Source: Trifolium pratense
Taxonomy: Eukaryota; Streptophyta; Magnoliopsida; Fabales; Fabaceae
Direction of reading: 5' to 3'
Length of the DNA stretch: 64,000 nucleotides
NCBI RefSeq assembly: GCF_020283565.1
Contig: NC_060061.1
Location: 3,604,010 to 3,668,009 of the forward strand
The position numbers were made by a program, and so were the translations under genes. Within the stretch, counting starts at the first letter, position 1; each line of letters opens with the position of its first letter. The notes under the pieces are model-generated. The model did not search any database and was not told the origin of the DNA. It saw nothing but the letters and a program-made list of their open reading frames with translations. This document shows positions 23,084 through 35,469 of the stretch, piece by piece.

Positions 23084-26000
23084 AACAAAAGAGAAACTGC
23101 AATGTTTTTGAGCTAACCTAAGTTGAGAATACTTTGTCGGTAGCATTGAAGCAACTTTATCTGTGAACTGCACAAAGAATCAGGTCAGGAACAAAACATA
23201 TTTATTGAACATGGTCAAAACTTTAGAGGAGGGATATAGCAATCCAAGAAGCAACACCTGAAGCACAGGTCGGTATACCGATGCTGCTAAATATATGCCC
23301 TCCTCAGGTAAAACCGCTGCAGAACCATAACCCTCCTGCAGCACATTGGGACCCTTCCTATTCCATCCTTGGCGAACAAGATCAACTCCTGAATAGTAAT
23401 ACAACCAGCAATAAAATTGGGAAAAGAAATCTGAAGCTTAATAAACAAAAAAATGATAAAGAAAAACTGCTATAAACTAAGATGTTCAGCAGTAAGGCAA
23501 TGACCTGTCATCAAAGCATAAAACTACTATTAGAGAACAAATTGTCAAGAATTAAGTAAAAATGAAAAACTTCCATAACTAATTTAAAACTAATACAGAC
23601 ATGGTACTTTCAGCACAGCATGGTAAACAACCAAATGGAAAATGTTGCTAATAACACCACTTGCTTGTTTGTTTTTTATCCAAGATAACTGGCAGTTTTA
23701 AACATTAATAATTTGCTTGTCCGGATCATATATTCATAAGATTACTATTCTCATATGTCTATTGCACAGCAGCTTTAACATAAACAATTTAAAGCAAAGT
23801 GGGAGAAGGAAAATAAACATGCCAGAAACTCTGACAATGCAAATATGTGCACAAATACATATACATTTCATTTTTCTTCGACATTACCACTTTTTCTATC
23901 TATCAAGCACCAAATATAACATATAAAATGCCCAACTGGCTCTGTTTCTATGATAGGAATAAAATTTTATCAAAGGTAAAAGAAAAAGATGTACACACAT
24001 TGCACGAAAGAGGAGTGCTAACTGCTAGCAACACACTCTTTCACATCACACGCTCTCCTATTGGTTGAATTCAAATGCATAAATTTTTAGCTTTACTCCT
24101 TTAATAGAAATTCTTATGTGTGCAGTTTTCGCAAATTATGCAAGCTTCATAAAAAATTCATAAGCATATCTTAACAGCATCCCGTGTATACCAACAGCAA
24201 CATGATTATAAACTGTTTAAACAAAAAAGTTTAACTTTACTACTTCAATTTAATAGTATTTATCATACCCTGATTAGGAATGGATATTGTAGCATCAGTA
24301 AAGCGAAATGCAAAGGTAAGACCATTTTCTGATCCATCCCTGTAATCAATAAGAAACAGTGATCATTAACTAAACGATACACATTTAACATAAGAGATAA
24401 ATATTGTATTATCATAGAAAATAAAATTTCTATCTTATTTTCTCCAGACAATTGTGAACCTGACTCAAACGACTTAACAAACGCATTAAGGCAAAAGACC
24501 TTGTGCCAGATACCGTACTCAGTTTGTCTCTTCAAAACATCTTCCTTGCAGCACCAAAGTTTCAATTTAGCTATTGACTCTGTCAAAGTTCCAAAATAGA
24601 ACGGGTAGTAAAGCATGAAAACTAGGTTTAAGCCATGAATGAGGAGATGCGGGCACTAGAAAACAAATGGAACATGGGAAATCATTGAAAGACAACAGAC
24701 CAGTAGGGTGTAGGTGGATTTATAGCATCAAGTATATATAACATGGTACTCTAGATTGATACAAAATGAGTTTAGTGGCAAACAAATACTCCCAGACAAA
24801 TAGCATACGGGAAGAACTTAATAATAAAGACGGACATAGTGCTCATCCTATTGTTACTTCTACACTTTGGGTGGGTGGAAATTACATAAATGTGATTTCA
24901 AAAATGCATTTCTACATAGGAGGATCCCGTGTGAAGTTACCTCACAATTGGAAGAAGCAAAATATACATGTTAAGGAAGGCCTTCATTGGGTTAAAGAAA
25001 TCACCCTGTGATTAGTTTGACAGGTGATCATACACTCTGAAACATTTGCAAGAAGGTAAACTAACCATTCAACTTGAATATGTTGAGGATGATATCATTA
25101 CAACAAGAGATGATTCGGTTGAGAACAACTACCTAAGGATAAATTAGTGGCTGAATTTGAAAGGAATGGTCTGGAGAGACTAAGTGGTGTTATCAGTATC
25201 ACAGGATCGTACAATTCATATATTGATCCAAAATGAAACTGAAGAAAAACAATACAGATAAGAGCGCAATCTCTTTTGGACTGAAGTGCAGCATGAATTG
25301 TGAATTTCAAAGCTGAATTGCACGAATCGTGATTACCAGTTGAAAAAAAGGCTGCAATAATTGTTTGATTAGAGTTCCATTCATTATCTATCAAAGTTCT
25401 TATGCCAGCTTCTTGATAGATTTTCTTAATTCTTAGGTGTCTAGAAAAAGGACTACTTCACAATATTTCAGAAAATTAAAACTTTGAATTGAGCAGAGGT
25501 TACTGTTAAATGTTATATTAAAGAGCATAAGAAATTCAACTCACTTGCCTTTTATCTTTTGAAGGGGCTTTGCTTGCAAGTCTAGCTGTTTGCACAGCAG
25601 CATCAGCAGATGCAGCTTCTGGAGTAGCCCGCAGAATTTCACATATAAGTTGTTGGCATTCACTCTATAAAAATAAAGGGTGAATAAATATAAGCTGAAA
25701 GAATAAAAGGTATTACAGCCAACATGCACATTCTGAGTACATATTTTAGGATATTCTACATTTGTTTTTTTTTGAACAAGGATATTCTACATTTGTAAAA
25801 CAGGTTATTCATGTTTACGCAGATTACACAATATAAATCAGGTCCAGTCAGTTTCATATAAACCAGATTCATTTTCCATTAACTTAAATAAACTGTGTCA
25901 CAAATGGTCAAGCAAAACATGACAATACAGGATGCTACAAAGCTTACATTGCGGTCAATAACAACAAAACCATCCTTGATATAACCAAATAAGACATTAC

Positions 26001-29000
26001 CGTATAAGAAGACAAAGAAACTTGTGCAAGAAAAAAAATGTTTCTAAGGCAACAAGTGTGATATTTTCCAGTAGTTTCAGCCCTCACTAACATGCATGTC
26101 AAACTGCTTATTTAGTTTTCAGATATAAACTCTTCATGAGTTTTCACTTAGCAACTTAAGCTTTTTATTAAGTCGGTCATTGATGTAGTAGCAGGTGGAA
26201 TAGTTCAATTCTTGTCATCCCCATTATTCTGCACATGGTAGGATATGCTTGTGCACTTCCGTGTTTCAAGCTCAAAGGATTGTTGTGCAAGTATATTTCA
26301 AATATAAAACCATTTGAGTCATCGGTCATCGCTTATTAGTTTAAACTTTGAGGAAAGTATGCAATTGACCTTATTTATTTGATTTAATTAAAATACAGAC
26401 AAAAATATAAGTGTACTCTTCTATCTACTATCCAATAACCAAAAATTCATGCATATCAACATAAGGTGTGTATTCTAGACGAAGACACTAAACATGTCTA
26501 AGCATGTTAAATTAGTACAGGTATGTCTTATAATTCTTCTAACAAATTTCTGAGAAAAGTTGGTAATTGACAGTATTTGATTTATTTATAGAACAGAGAA
26601 AAATATAAGTCTACTACAATTTCTATTTACTATCCGATAACCAAAACTTCATGCATGTCAACATTAGGTTTGTATCCTAGACCAAGACACCAACCATGTC
26701 TAGCGATATTAAATTAGCAAAAGATATGTCCTCAAATTCTCTTATTAAATATCTTGCAGCTGAATGGCCCCCAGATATAGATTACCTGTAATACTGTCAA
26801 GGAGAATCCTATGCTATACCCTCCTGTGACTTGAGATGTTTCAGAATCAGGGTTCCAACTCACATCTACTGCCACTGACTTTGGTGTGTTCATGTCAACG
26901 TGCTGACCGACTTTTGCTTCCAACAACTCCCCAACAACAACATGGTTCTCTATAACACACGAGATGACAAATTTAATATGAAGAATAATGCTTAAAAATA
27001 GAAAGCAGACAACAGCAACAACAACCAAAACATTTTGTCACTAGGTGGGATTGGCTACATGGATCAAATGATGCAATATTGTCTTATATTAAACCATGTC
27101 TGATGATATACAATTTAAATCAAATCTTTTGTACGGTTTGGCCAACAATTTTCCTTGGTCTCCCTTTAGTTAAAAAAAGAGAGAAAAAATGAAAATAATT
27201 AGATTGATGCATGTCAACTGAATCGATTACAGTTTAGCAAACTATCTATATATAGTTAGCTGTAGCAATTCTGTTACAACAGAAACAAATGGGCTTGAAG
27301 CCCAAGTACAATAGGGGAAGCAGCCCACACTAAGGGTGGTGCAAATACTGAAGATATAATCCTATATCTCTCATACTATGGGTCTTCTTCACACACTCCC
27401 AAATATCTAGTACAAGACTCATCTGCCTTTACTACAATAGGTGTTACCCCAACTTTCTCCCGAGTGCTTTTATTCATAATCCAATATTATTGTGTGACCA
27501 TTTATTTATCTTAACATTCTCCTCTTTGCAACTTTAAGTGTGCTATTGACCTAGAAAGAAGAATGCAAAACAAAATTATTGTGACTCACCAAATATTCGA
27601 ACAACAGCGTCCAAAATGGAATCAAGAAGCTCCTTTGCAGCAACTTGTGCTTTCCCACCAGGAGCCATGAGAGGGGAAACAGGGCTTACAGCCAAAAGAG
27701 TCCCAGCAATAGATATTCCATTCTTACGTTTCTGTTTTGGCAACTGGTAGCTTTCCAGTTGACCTTTAATGAAGTGTAGATCACCTGTTCCAGTTCGGGA
27801 ACCCTGACCAATACTAGACCTCGAGGAATTCAAAAGGTCTGCATGGGCTTTAATCTTGGATGTAATAATTTCATGAATTGTTGGCCGTAATCTTTGGCTG
27901 GTAAACAATAAAACCAGTACAACTTACTATCATCACAAGCAAATATATAACAAAACGATAATAATGAAATATGGTGAGACCTACACAGACAGCCTTGCCT
28001 AGAAAACACAAAAAAGATAATAATGGGAAACATAGAAAGAAAAAAAAATCAAATCTCAAGTATCAAAATAATATTTAGATCACCAATATTTAGTTCATGT
28101 TGTCATTAGAACATGCTTTTCTTGTTCAGGAGGATTCACTAGCTGTCGGGCATCCAGAGTTCACTACACTACTCTACAGAAAAATAACATTTGGACTCTT
28201 CCTCCTAACCATCCATTGAATGCATTTATATTAATTTATTTTGGAATAGTTTAGAATTTAACCATTAACAATCCTCGTGAGAGAGATCTCTACTTTCTCT
28301 TTAATACTTTTCATGATTGTGTATACTTGTCCGTTGCACAAATTATCACAACACACGGCAGAACCACTTTGGCTCCAAACTCTTCTCACTTAGCTCAAAA
28401 TTTTAGCCACCAGCCCAGTTGTCTCACTTCCACATAATCTGGTTCTACATGCATGACATGAACATATGGATATTAATCTTTTCTTTGTGCGTGAGAAAGT
28501 CCGTGTTAAACAACTTACTTTTCTCCATGCACCAGAGGTGACAAGGTCCTTGTTACACAAGTTACTTTCTCGCAAGACTGGTGGTTTAACTTGCATACAA
28601 AGACTGTACCTTCAGCTGACTTCCTTCATCTTGAGCTTGTGGAGGGTGAGAGAATAATCTTCTTGGTCCTAGTATAACTGATGTTTTACTTTGTTAAGTT
28701 TACTTTTAGTATTCAATTAAGATACGAGTTTCAGCTGAATAACTAGCACTTACCTGTAACAGCAGTGAGTTCGACCTCGTAGCTTTTGTAAATTTTAGTT
28801 GACTTTTCAGAAATACATTTTCTCAGTTTCAGTAAAATATATATATATTCTCTCATTTAGGGTGGGGTAAAATATGATAAATGGAGAAGAAGAAAAAATG
28901 CAGAACTCAGAAGTATAATTGATGTTTGGACCAGGGGCGGTTCTACATAGAACCCAAGGGGTGCACATGCACACCCTCATTCTTAAAATTCCATATACTA

Positions 29001-32000
29001 CCTTAGTGTTTTTTTATATTGCACCCCATGATAACTATTTGTTTGCACCTGTTGCACTCAAATCAAAAACCTTCAAAGAGATAAAGAAACAGATTTTATC
29101 GAAAAGAACAAAACATTTTTAAGATAACTCACCAAATAATAGCACCAGCAGCTGACACTTTTCCGAGCATACAAAGGCACTCAACCATGGTCTGAAGATA
29201 CTTCACATAAAGTGGAGCATCACTCTTGCTAATTGTTTCCTGCACAAGAAACTCAGAACTTAAATTCAGAGAGCGAAAGTTGCCGAAAATGTAAGCATTA
29301 TGAATTTAATACATATTATACAATTAAGTGGCTCGTACAAGAAATTCATCAGGTGTCGAATTCAAAAGCCATGTTGGCATTTGACGAAGAGCACCATTGG
29401 GATCCTTTGTGACATCTAAAGTAGCTTCTTCACTTGAATCCAGAGTGCCTTCCTCATCATGGCCATCAAAAGAACTGAAACACACATTTGATGGTATTTA
29501 TTATACTATATTCCGCAAGTACAATCCAAACTACACGCTAATATGTTCAACAACAATCAAGCATTATCATGCTAGGTGGGATCGGCTACATGGACCAAAC
29601 GACGACATAGTGCTCTATCAAACGTACACTAATATGATGCTGCAATTTAAATTTTTTTTTTTAAGATTGTCTCTTTAAATCTGTTGTATCCTTAGATTAA
29701 TCAATATTAGTAAAGAGGGCACAACCCAAAGTACACATTAGGCAAATGGAAAGCTACATCACATCAACCTAAGAAAGCAACAATCCAGGATAAAAACACT
29801 ACCAAAGCTAGCTTGGAGTAGTGTTGTAAATAAGTAGTAAATATTTTATTATTAGAAGCAATCTTTCATTATTAGGAGTAATCTTTTATTTTTAATATGT
29901 ATTCGCCCATGAGCCCATTAGGTTAGAATAGCCTATATAAACACATTAGTGATTGTACATTATTCATAACTTGAAATATAGTAATATTCAGTTTTCACAA
30001 GTAGTATAACCAGTATTCCAAATAACATTTAATAAAATCACACTATCAACAATCTCGTCCATTCTTGACAAATAGGACAATATGAGAGGAATGTGCTAAA
30101 TTAGAGTATCTACTATGAAAGCAATCTTTCTTCTGCCATCAATGAAGCAATGTGTAACAGTTTAAAAAAATGCACAAAGCTTCAATAGGAAATAAGAAAT
30201 GATTAGGCAGTTTAGAACTAGGAGGAAAACAGCATAAATAGTCAGAAATTCAATTGACCGGTTTATTATTACCCTCCGTCAATCTGGAGGCTAGTCTGGT
30301 TGTCACCTTTGAGTGACCTTGTTCTTCGAGACAGAGTTTGTGAATTATGTGCAGTAAGTGCAGCAGAAATGATGGTGGGAACGTCATCATCATTCTCCAG
30401 CGTAGTTGAGCCTGCAGCACTGCTCACATAACAGTTAAAATACATATATCATCAGTTCAAAAAATAAATAAACTGCACAACTACATTAAACCGCAGTCAG
30501 ATCAAAAGTTTGTTGTACATTTATGCACCATGATATTACAATTTTTCACATAGAAATAAATGCAAACAAAATAGAAGAGAAATTAACAAAAGAGCATAAT
30601 AGAGCTTCAGAGTTTGCATGAGAATAGCATGTCAAGGGGAAAATACGAATCACAGAGGAGCCACAGCTGAAATAGCATTTCAGAAGTATATACTCCAATA
30701 TCTCACCACATGATTTTTTAAGTAAGAGATAGGAATAAAAACAAATACCTATATTCACCTTTGTTGTATAAGTGTGCATGTAAATCCTCCAAAATCTTAT
30801 AAAAGAGGACTCCACGCAATTTTGATAACTCAGAACGGACATCTTGGAGTGCTCCAACCTGGGCAACAGATCAAACATAATTATGACATACAAAAAGCAC
30901 ATAAAAATGTTCATAGAGATGATTAAATAAATGGAAAAAATATGAACAATGAGCGGGAGAGAGCGTTTTGAAGCAATTAAAACCTAGAGAAGGGATGTAG
31001 ATTAGTCATATACTATACAAGTTCAATACTATTAGGATTGTGTAAAATGTTCATATTTCTCTATGAATTTCTAAGACTAAGAATTGAATCTAAACTGAAT
31101 CTTGCATATTGATTTTCTTGCATGATTACAATAGATGAGTCGTATTTATAGACTTAATATTAGCCGGTGTACCTATCAGAGCTGACCTATACTATCCGGT
31201 CGGTCAGTTCTGACACCTATGCTGTCGGTTACAATAGTTATAGGGTTATACTATAGTAAGGAAGAGACTACATTAGCTTCTCATGACTGGAGTTTATTAA
31301 TTATTACTACTTTAATAAATACAAGCTAAACATGTGGAAATTTTATAACTGTCTGTTTGCACTCCCATATGCTAGGGGATAGGTTTACTGACTCTCACTA
31401 GTTTGTGCTCTCAAACTTATGGTAATTTCAAGGGGAAATACATTTCTAATATGCAGAGAGACATAAAAGTTTTGTTATACACTTCCGTTTTTTAGCCTTT
31501 TTTACTCTTTTCTTCAGATTTGGGATACTGTATCCTTATCCTCCCCTTACATGCAAATTCTCATTTTCTTTGTACAAAAAACTGCTTCTACAGTTCTACC
31601 AAAGAACAAACACACAAATATAACAAGTAACAAAAAAGAAGCCCTCCACACAAAACACACTGAAAGGATAATGATATGTTAAGTTGATAACCTACAGTTT
31701 GGAGACCTCTCTCAAGCATCATCATGGATTGCACATGCAATTGAACTGCAGCATAATATTGCTTCTCTGCAATGAGTTTCTCAATACGAGCTGGAACCTG
31801 CAACTTAGATAATTAGAATCAAAACCCTCTATAAAATAGGAATAGTTTTAAACAGAGTAATTTAATAGAAAGCATATGCTAAATTGATCAATAAGAAAAA
31901 ACTTTCAACATAAATATCATACACACAAATGTATGCATTTACGCAGATAATTTGTTCTCACGGTATTCTTTTACACATTGTAGGGTCTTATGTGCCTGGG

Positions 32001-34967
32001 TATTCAGGTCATGTAGTTCTTTGACACAGTAACCTGATGTCTATAGTCCTTAGTCATCATCGTTCACCAGTCTCTATCTTTTTAACGGCCAAAGTCGGTA
32101 ATTGGTTGTTAATGTTTGTATTTTTATCCTTCACCAGGACTTGAACCTGGTCCTTTTACACCTTAACTCCTTTAACCCTTAGTTCAAACCAGTTGAGCTA
32201 CCCAACCCCCCCCCCCCCCCCCCCCATCGTTCAACAGTCTTAAAATTAGAATTTCAATCCATAAAACTTAGTTTCAGAAGCAGATAATTATTGGCCACTG
32301 TTTTACCTCCACTCCGAGCCCAGTGTGCTGTTACACAAAGCTGCCATGTTTAAAGCCAACAATTCTTGTTCTTTGACAGAACAGATTAAGTTTCAAGATC
32401 AAGTGGTTCTTTGACAGTAGAAAACCACTAAGAAAATTCAAATAGATGGCAAAGTCCACATGACTACTTCTGCTTTTATAATTGAAGGAACATTCAGTAT
32501 GATGAAACTGCAAATGCAGTCATGTAAATCCATATAACTGTTTAATCTAAAATACAAAATGCATAAGTAGTAGCCTAAAGAAAATCCAACTCACGGCATA
32601 TAAAACTAGACAGACCAGCTAGCATAAGTTTAAATGCTGGTTGACAGACTTCTTTATTCCAATCAACTGATCGGAGTCACACAATTAGATCAAGCAATGT
32701 CCAAACTAAAACAACGAACCTTAGCAATGTCTTCGATTTGATCCAATAAGGAGATTATGTGTCGCAGTGTGACTGATCGATACCATAATTGATGCAATTG
32801 CTTATTGCGGGCACTAAGGTGTTTCTTGGCCTCTGCTAAATCTACCTTTAAGACGGATATACTTTCAGTGGATTCACTGAAAAGCCTCAAGATCTGGAGA
32901 TAAACAAAATATTAGAAAACTATAATTGATAAAGAAGGGACGGTTCTAGTTCAGTTCAGCAACGTTCAAGATTTAAACAAGATGAAAGGGGGAAATGGCT
33001 ACTGAAATCCAGTTATGTTTGGAATTTAAACCAATTGAAGTTCTAACAGATATTTGAGTAACCAAAATCAGTTGTTTTTTTTACCAAAAACAGTTTTGAT
33101 TACAGTTAACTAGATTTTGTTCAATTAAATATCAACATAAAATATCCATCACAATTGTAATTATATAAAATGCAAGAACTCTCAATTGAGATTGTTTCAA
33201 TGTTTCCTATATATCAGAGCCTTGTATTTCATCACATAAGACATCATAACAGAAAGCACCTTTATATTGTAATAAACTATTAATGAGGATTGTGATGAAA
33301 AATTGTGAAAGTATGGCACAGAGCAACAGCTGTTATGACAACGATCTAATGTTGACAGCAAAATAAATGGAAAGGAAAGAAAACAAAAATCTATAATGAC
33401 AACGGATCTACACATGAATACACAATCAAAGACCCAGTGTTGCAATGGAAAATGACCCAACTACCCCTGTTCCCATGTATATTCATTCAATTAAACATAG
33501 AAAATGACAATTTAAGAAACCTGGGAATAGTTTTGGATAGCTCTGTTGAAACCACTATGATAACATTGTACAACTTCATCCACAACCTCCTCAACAACAT
33601 CACTTTGCTCCTTCAAATATTGGGCAGCACCTTCACGGTCTTTTGATGTCAAAATATGAACAACATGAGGTAACGAATCAAAACGAGCAGCAGTCCAAGT
33701 CTCGTCTATCCTAGAGAGTTCTTCTCTCAGATACTGCATTCAAATGGAGTCCAAATACTCAAATTATGATGAATGAGTACTCAATGCAACACATGATAAG
33801 TGTAGTAGAAATGCAATTACAATGGAAGTTCCAGTGCAAAAAAAATTATTGTATAATCTATAAGTTTGCGGTTAAAACATCTTCAGTATGAAAAACAAAA
33901 AACTATCTATGCCTTATCAAAAAAATAAAAAAATTGCTCCTAGAATACTTAAAATAAGAAACACAATCTTGACCAAAAACAAAAAAAGAAACACAATTAA
34001 CATATGCATAGATATATAATAAGACCACTTTCAACATAATGATTTCACTCCCAAATTGCAAGTGAAGTATCCTAATTAACCTTTTAAAACATGGGCCAAG
34101 CCTAACTCAGGCTCTTTGCAAAACAATTTGCTTCTAATCTATAAGTTTGTGGCAAAGACATCTTTAGAATAGCTAACACAGTAAACCATCCAAGCTTTAC
34201 AAAAAAAAATCCGTGTGGAATGATTAAATAAGACACGACTAATATATGCACAAACACCTAATTAGACTACTTCCAATGTAATGATTCCACTTTCAGAATG
34301 TAAGTGATGTATCCAACTCTAACCGCTCAATATTTGGGCTAGTCTGACTCGACCCCAGAGCAAAGATACTGCTTTTGATCTATAAGTCTGTGGTAAAGAT
34401 ATTTTAGTCTAACAATTAATCATCCATACCTCATCCGGAAAAAAATGTATAGAATGCTCAAAATAAGACACAATAAACATAAGCTTATTATAATCATAAT
34501 TAGGACTAGTCTCTCTTATTTTGACAGAAATTCTCTCTTTATGTAATGAAAATTATTCTTTCTAAAACATTCAACTTGATACCATAGCTCTCTGGTTCAT
34601 TCCCCGTTTTCTTGTTTTGTTTCACTTGTTTGGTTATAGAGTTTCAGCTGCGTAACCGCTGACCCATTATTATCTACCCATGATAAAGTAATTAATTCTA
34701 TTCAAGCTAGGTTACTTACTACCTAGAAGATCATGTCAAACTTTCCCACAAATTGTACACATATTCCAATCTTCTTTTATTACTACAACAACAGTAAAGC
34801 CAAAAAGACAATAAAATTGAAAGACATGAAATGAAACACTTATATAAGCTACCATAAAAAATACAATAATCTAATCATTCATGAATGAATGAATGAAAAA
34901 CTCAAAAGTCGCAAATATAGCTTACAGCTTTTTCTGGAGGCAAAGGTAACTCGTCGAAAATTCCCAT
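15486..34967 (-). CDS. SEC8: Exocyst complex subunit SEC8, 26 coding exons, 1047 aa
   Basis: SEC8 is a core subunit of the octameric exocyst, which tethers secretory vesicles to the plasma membrane (polarised growth, pollen tubes, cell plate). Exons: 34967-34926, 33733-33521, 32893-32720, 31797-31696, 30858-30749, 30419-30273, 29474-29339, 29239-29133, 27897-27590, 26949-26786, 25664-25549, 24339-24269, 23388-23258, 23167-23118, 22912-22812, 21908-21796, 21577-21470, 20220-20023, 19825-19740, 19388-19211, 19109-19032, 17742-17641, 17527-17453, 15872-15777, 15693-15644, 15573-15486. All phases join without a stop. Diagnostic pieces: MGIFDELPLPPEKA, RIDETWTAARFDSLPHVVHI (Sec8 N-terminal domain, about residues 15-145), AVQLHVQSMMMLERGLQT, AEEPDDFVISLTAQ, RNYIFGGICGVAAN. 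The length is close to the roughly 1050 aa known for Arabidopsis SEC8. Introns 11 and 15 need GC donors. Introns are swollen with transposon remnants. Confidence 0.96.
16150..17000 (+). mobile_element. Decayed Ty1/copia remnant in SEC8 intron 23 (RT end, RNase H, LTR start)
   Basis: In shifting frames the plus strand gives copia-like pieces: LCREFEMKD, TGKLYSKTPPLATPF, FALSPQSN, YSSVG, PDLAYVVSDVS and NPGKKHW. At about 16780 it reads ggtggagattgttagagttg, the usual polypurine tract and LTR start of copia elements. Many frameshifts and stops make it non-functional. It is antisense to SEC8. Confidence 0.8.
17136..17396. mobile_element. Stowaway-like MITE in SEC8 intron 23
   Basis: The element starts tactccctctttctcataaa and ends atgaaatggagcgagta. 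The ctccctc/gagcgag ends flanked by TA fit the Tc1/mariner-type Stowaway family. About 260 bp, no coding capacity. Confidence 0.75.
20739..21245. mobile_element. Mutator-like MITE in SEC8 intron 17
   Basis: About 507 bp with inverted ends over 100 bp long. The left end reads agggttaaataagtttttgg then tccctataaatat; the right end is the reverse complement of agggttaaatgattttttttgtccctataa. Inner inverted blocks (ccgtcacaattttt and gtcgtgacggaaa) extend the arms. This family is common in legumes. The flanks show no clean 9-bp duplication. Confidence 0.78.
22803..22812 (-). promoter_or_regulatory. SEC8: GC-type splice donor, SEC8 intron 15
   Basis: The minus strand reads ATATCAA|GCAAGTC, with acceptor TTTTAG|GTCCGG at 21909. 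The join gives ATA-TCA-A|GT-CCG-GCT-GCA (ISSPAAF), as expected for plant SEC8. No GT donor near here preserves the frame. Confidence 0.83.
22999..23081. repeat. (AT)n microsatellite, about 41 repeats, in SEC8 intron 14
   Basis: An uninterrupted AT dinucleotide run of about 83 bp. It makes up some 40 percent of a 205-bp intron (23117-22913). Confidence 0.97.
25540..25549 (-). promoter_or_regulatory. SEC8: GC-type splice donor, SEC8 intron 11
   Basis: The minus strand reads AAAAG|GCAAGTGAG. Using GC gives AAA-GAT-AAA-AG|G-GAT-GGA (KDKRDGS) across the junction, in frame. The nearby GT (GGCAA|GTGAGT) would shift frame and reach a stop in exon 12. The acceptor ATTACAG is normal. Confidence 0.85.
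26349..26750. repeat. Tandem duplication of a ~200-bp unit in SEC8 intron 10
   Basis: The unit starting near 26349 (gaggaaagtatgcaattgac) recurs near 26552 (gagaaaagttggtaattgac). Both continue through tatccaataaccaaaaattc/tatccgataaccaaaacttc and tcatgcat. The copies differ at many bases, so the duplication is old. Confidence 0.7.
27005..27165 (-). mobile_element. RTE-type LINE 3' tail in SEC8 intron 9
   Basis: Minus-oriented remnant ending in gttgttgttgctgtt-type simple repeat. Next to it, gtgggattggctacatggat on the plus strand is the reverse complement of the conserved end of plant RTE LINEs (ADPT region). It is short and 5'-truncated. Confidence 0.7.
27185..27513 (-). repeat. Candidate solo LTR in SEC8 intron 9
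   Basis: On the minus strand it starts TGTTAAGATAAATAAATGG and has a TATA-like ctatatatagat. Gene-like complexity ends near 27185. I could not find a matching 5-bp duplication, so the call rests on composition and the start motif. Confidence 0.4.
29553..29640 (-). mobile_element. RTE-type LINE 3' tail in SEC8 intron 6
   Basis: The plus strand reads caacaacaatcaagcattat then ggtgggatcggctacatgga, the reverse complement of an RTE LINE end, like the remnants at 27005 and 45958. Confidence 0.68.
29817..30004 (+). mobile_element. Solo LTR (178 bp) with 5-bp target duplication in SEC8 intron 6
   Basis: The LTR at 29822-29999 starts TGTTGTAAATAAG and ends GTTTTCACA. It contains a TATA-like cctatataaacac and is flanked by perfect direct repeats agtag (29817-29821 and 30000-30004). 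TG...CA ends plus a 5-bp duplication indicate a retrotransposon reduced to one LTR by recombination. Confidence 0.82.
31000..31481 (-). repeat. Candidate solo LTR in SEC8 intron 4
   Basis: On the minus strand a region starting TGTATAACAAAAC contains tctataaatacgactcatc, a promoter-like motif typical of copia LTRs, and could end at ATCTACA. The flanking 5-mers do not match, so the boundaries are tentative. Confidence 0.4.
32085..32225 (-). mobile_element. tRNA-like SINE headed by a 20-base C/G tract, SEC8 intron 3
   Basis: The minus strand reads ggttgggtagctcaactggt (A box) then ggttcaagtcctggtgaagg (B box), and ends with cgactttggccgtt. Immediately before it is a run of 20 C on the plus strand (32206-32225), which is 20 G at the head of the element. 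The target duplication is not resolved. Confidence 0.68.
33846..34600. repeat. About three degenerate tandem copies of a ~240-290 bp unit in SEC8 intron 1
   Basis: Anchors recur at about 33850 (atctataagtttgcggttaa), 34140 (atctataagtttgtggcaaa) and 34380 (atctataagtctgtggtaaa). Each is followed by related text (aataagacac, ccatc, gattccac). The copies are diverged and of unequal length. Confidence 0.65.
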
Positions 34968-35469
34968 ATTAGTCAGTTCACAATGTGTGACACAGCATGA
35001 AGATACAAACAAGATTAACTTGTGGTGGTAGCAAAACAACGACTATAACTGCAACGCATCAATAAATAATACAACCGAAATTAAAACTCAATTACATATA
35101 ACCGGAAATTAAACATCAAAATTGTGAAAGCATCAATCAAATTAAAAATATGATGATAAGTAAAACAGCGAAAACACGATTCAAGTAGCACGAATGGAAG
35201 CAGATCCGTGATTTGTGTTGGCGTTGGCACTAAAATTGAGCTCTAGAATGAATGATACACCGATGCTGCGAAACAAAGTGTGCGGTGGAATAACAGAAAA
35301 GCATTTTCAATTGAAAATTGAAAGAAGTAATAGTGAAAATTAGAGATGTACGTTTTGGTATGAAGATCTTAAAAGTTGAGATTCGAAGATTCCAGCGGTG
35401 GTTTTGATGAGAATGGAACGAACCTGAAGATGAAGAAGAGAACGAAGATGCAACGCGTGAGGAAATGAT

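Noticed and set aside
24766..25011. 81-aa plus-strand frame in SEC8 intron 11
   Set aside because: It looks protein-like (LPHNWKKQNIHVKEGLHW) but has no recognised domain, no splice partners and lies antisense in an intron. Too weak to call a gene.
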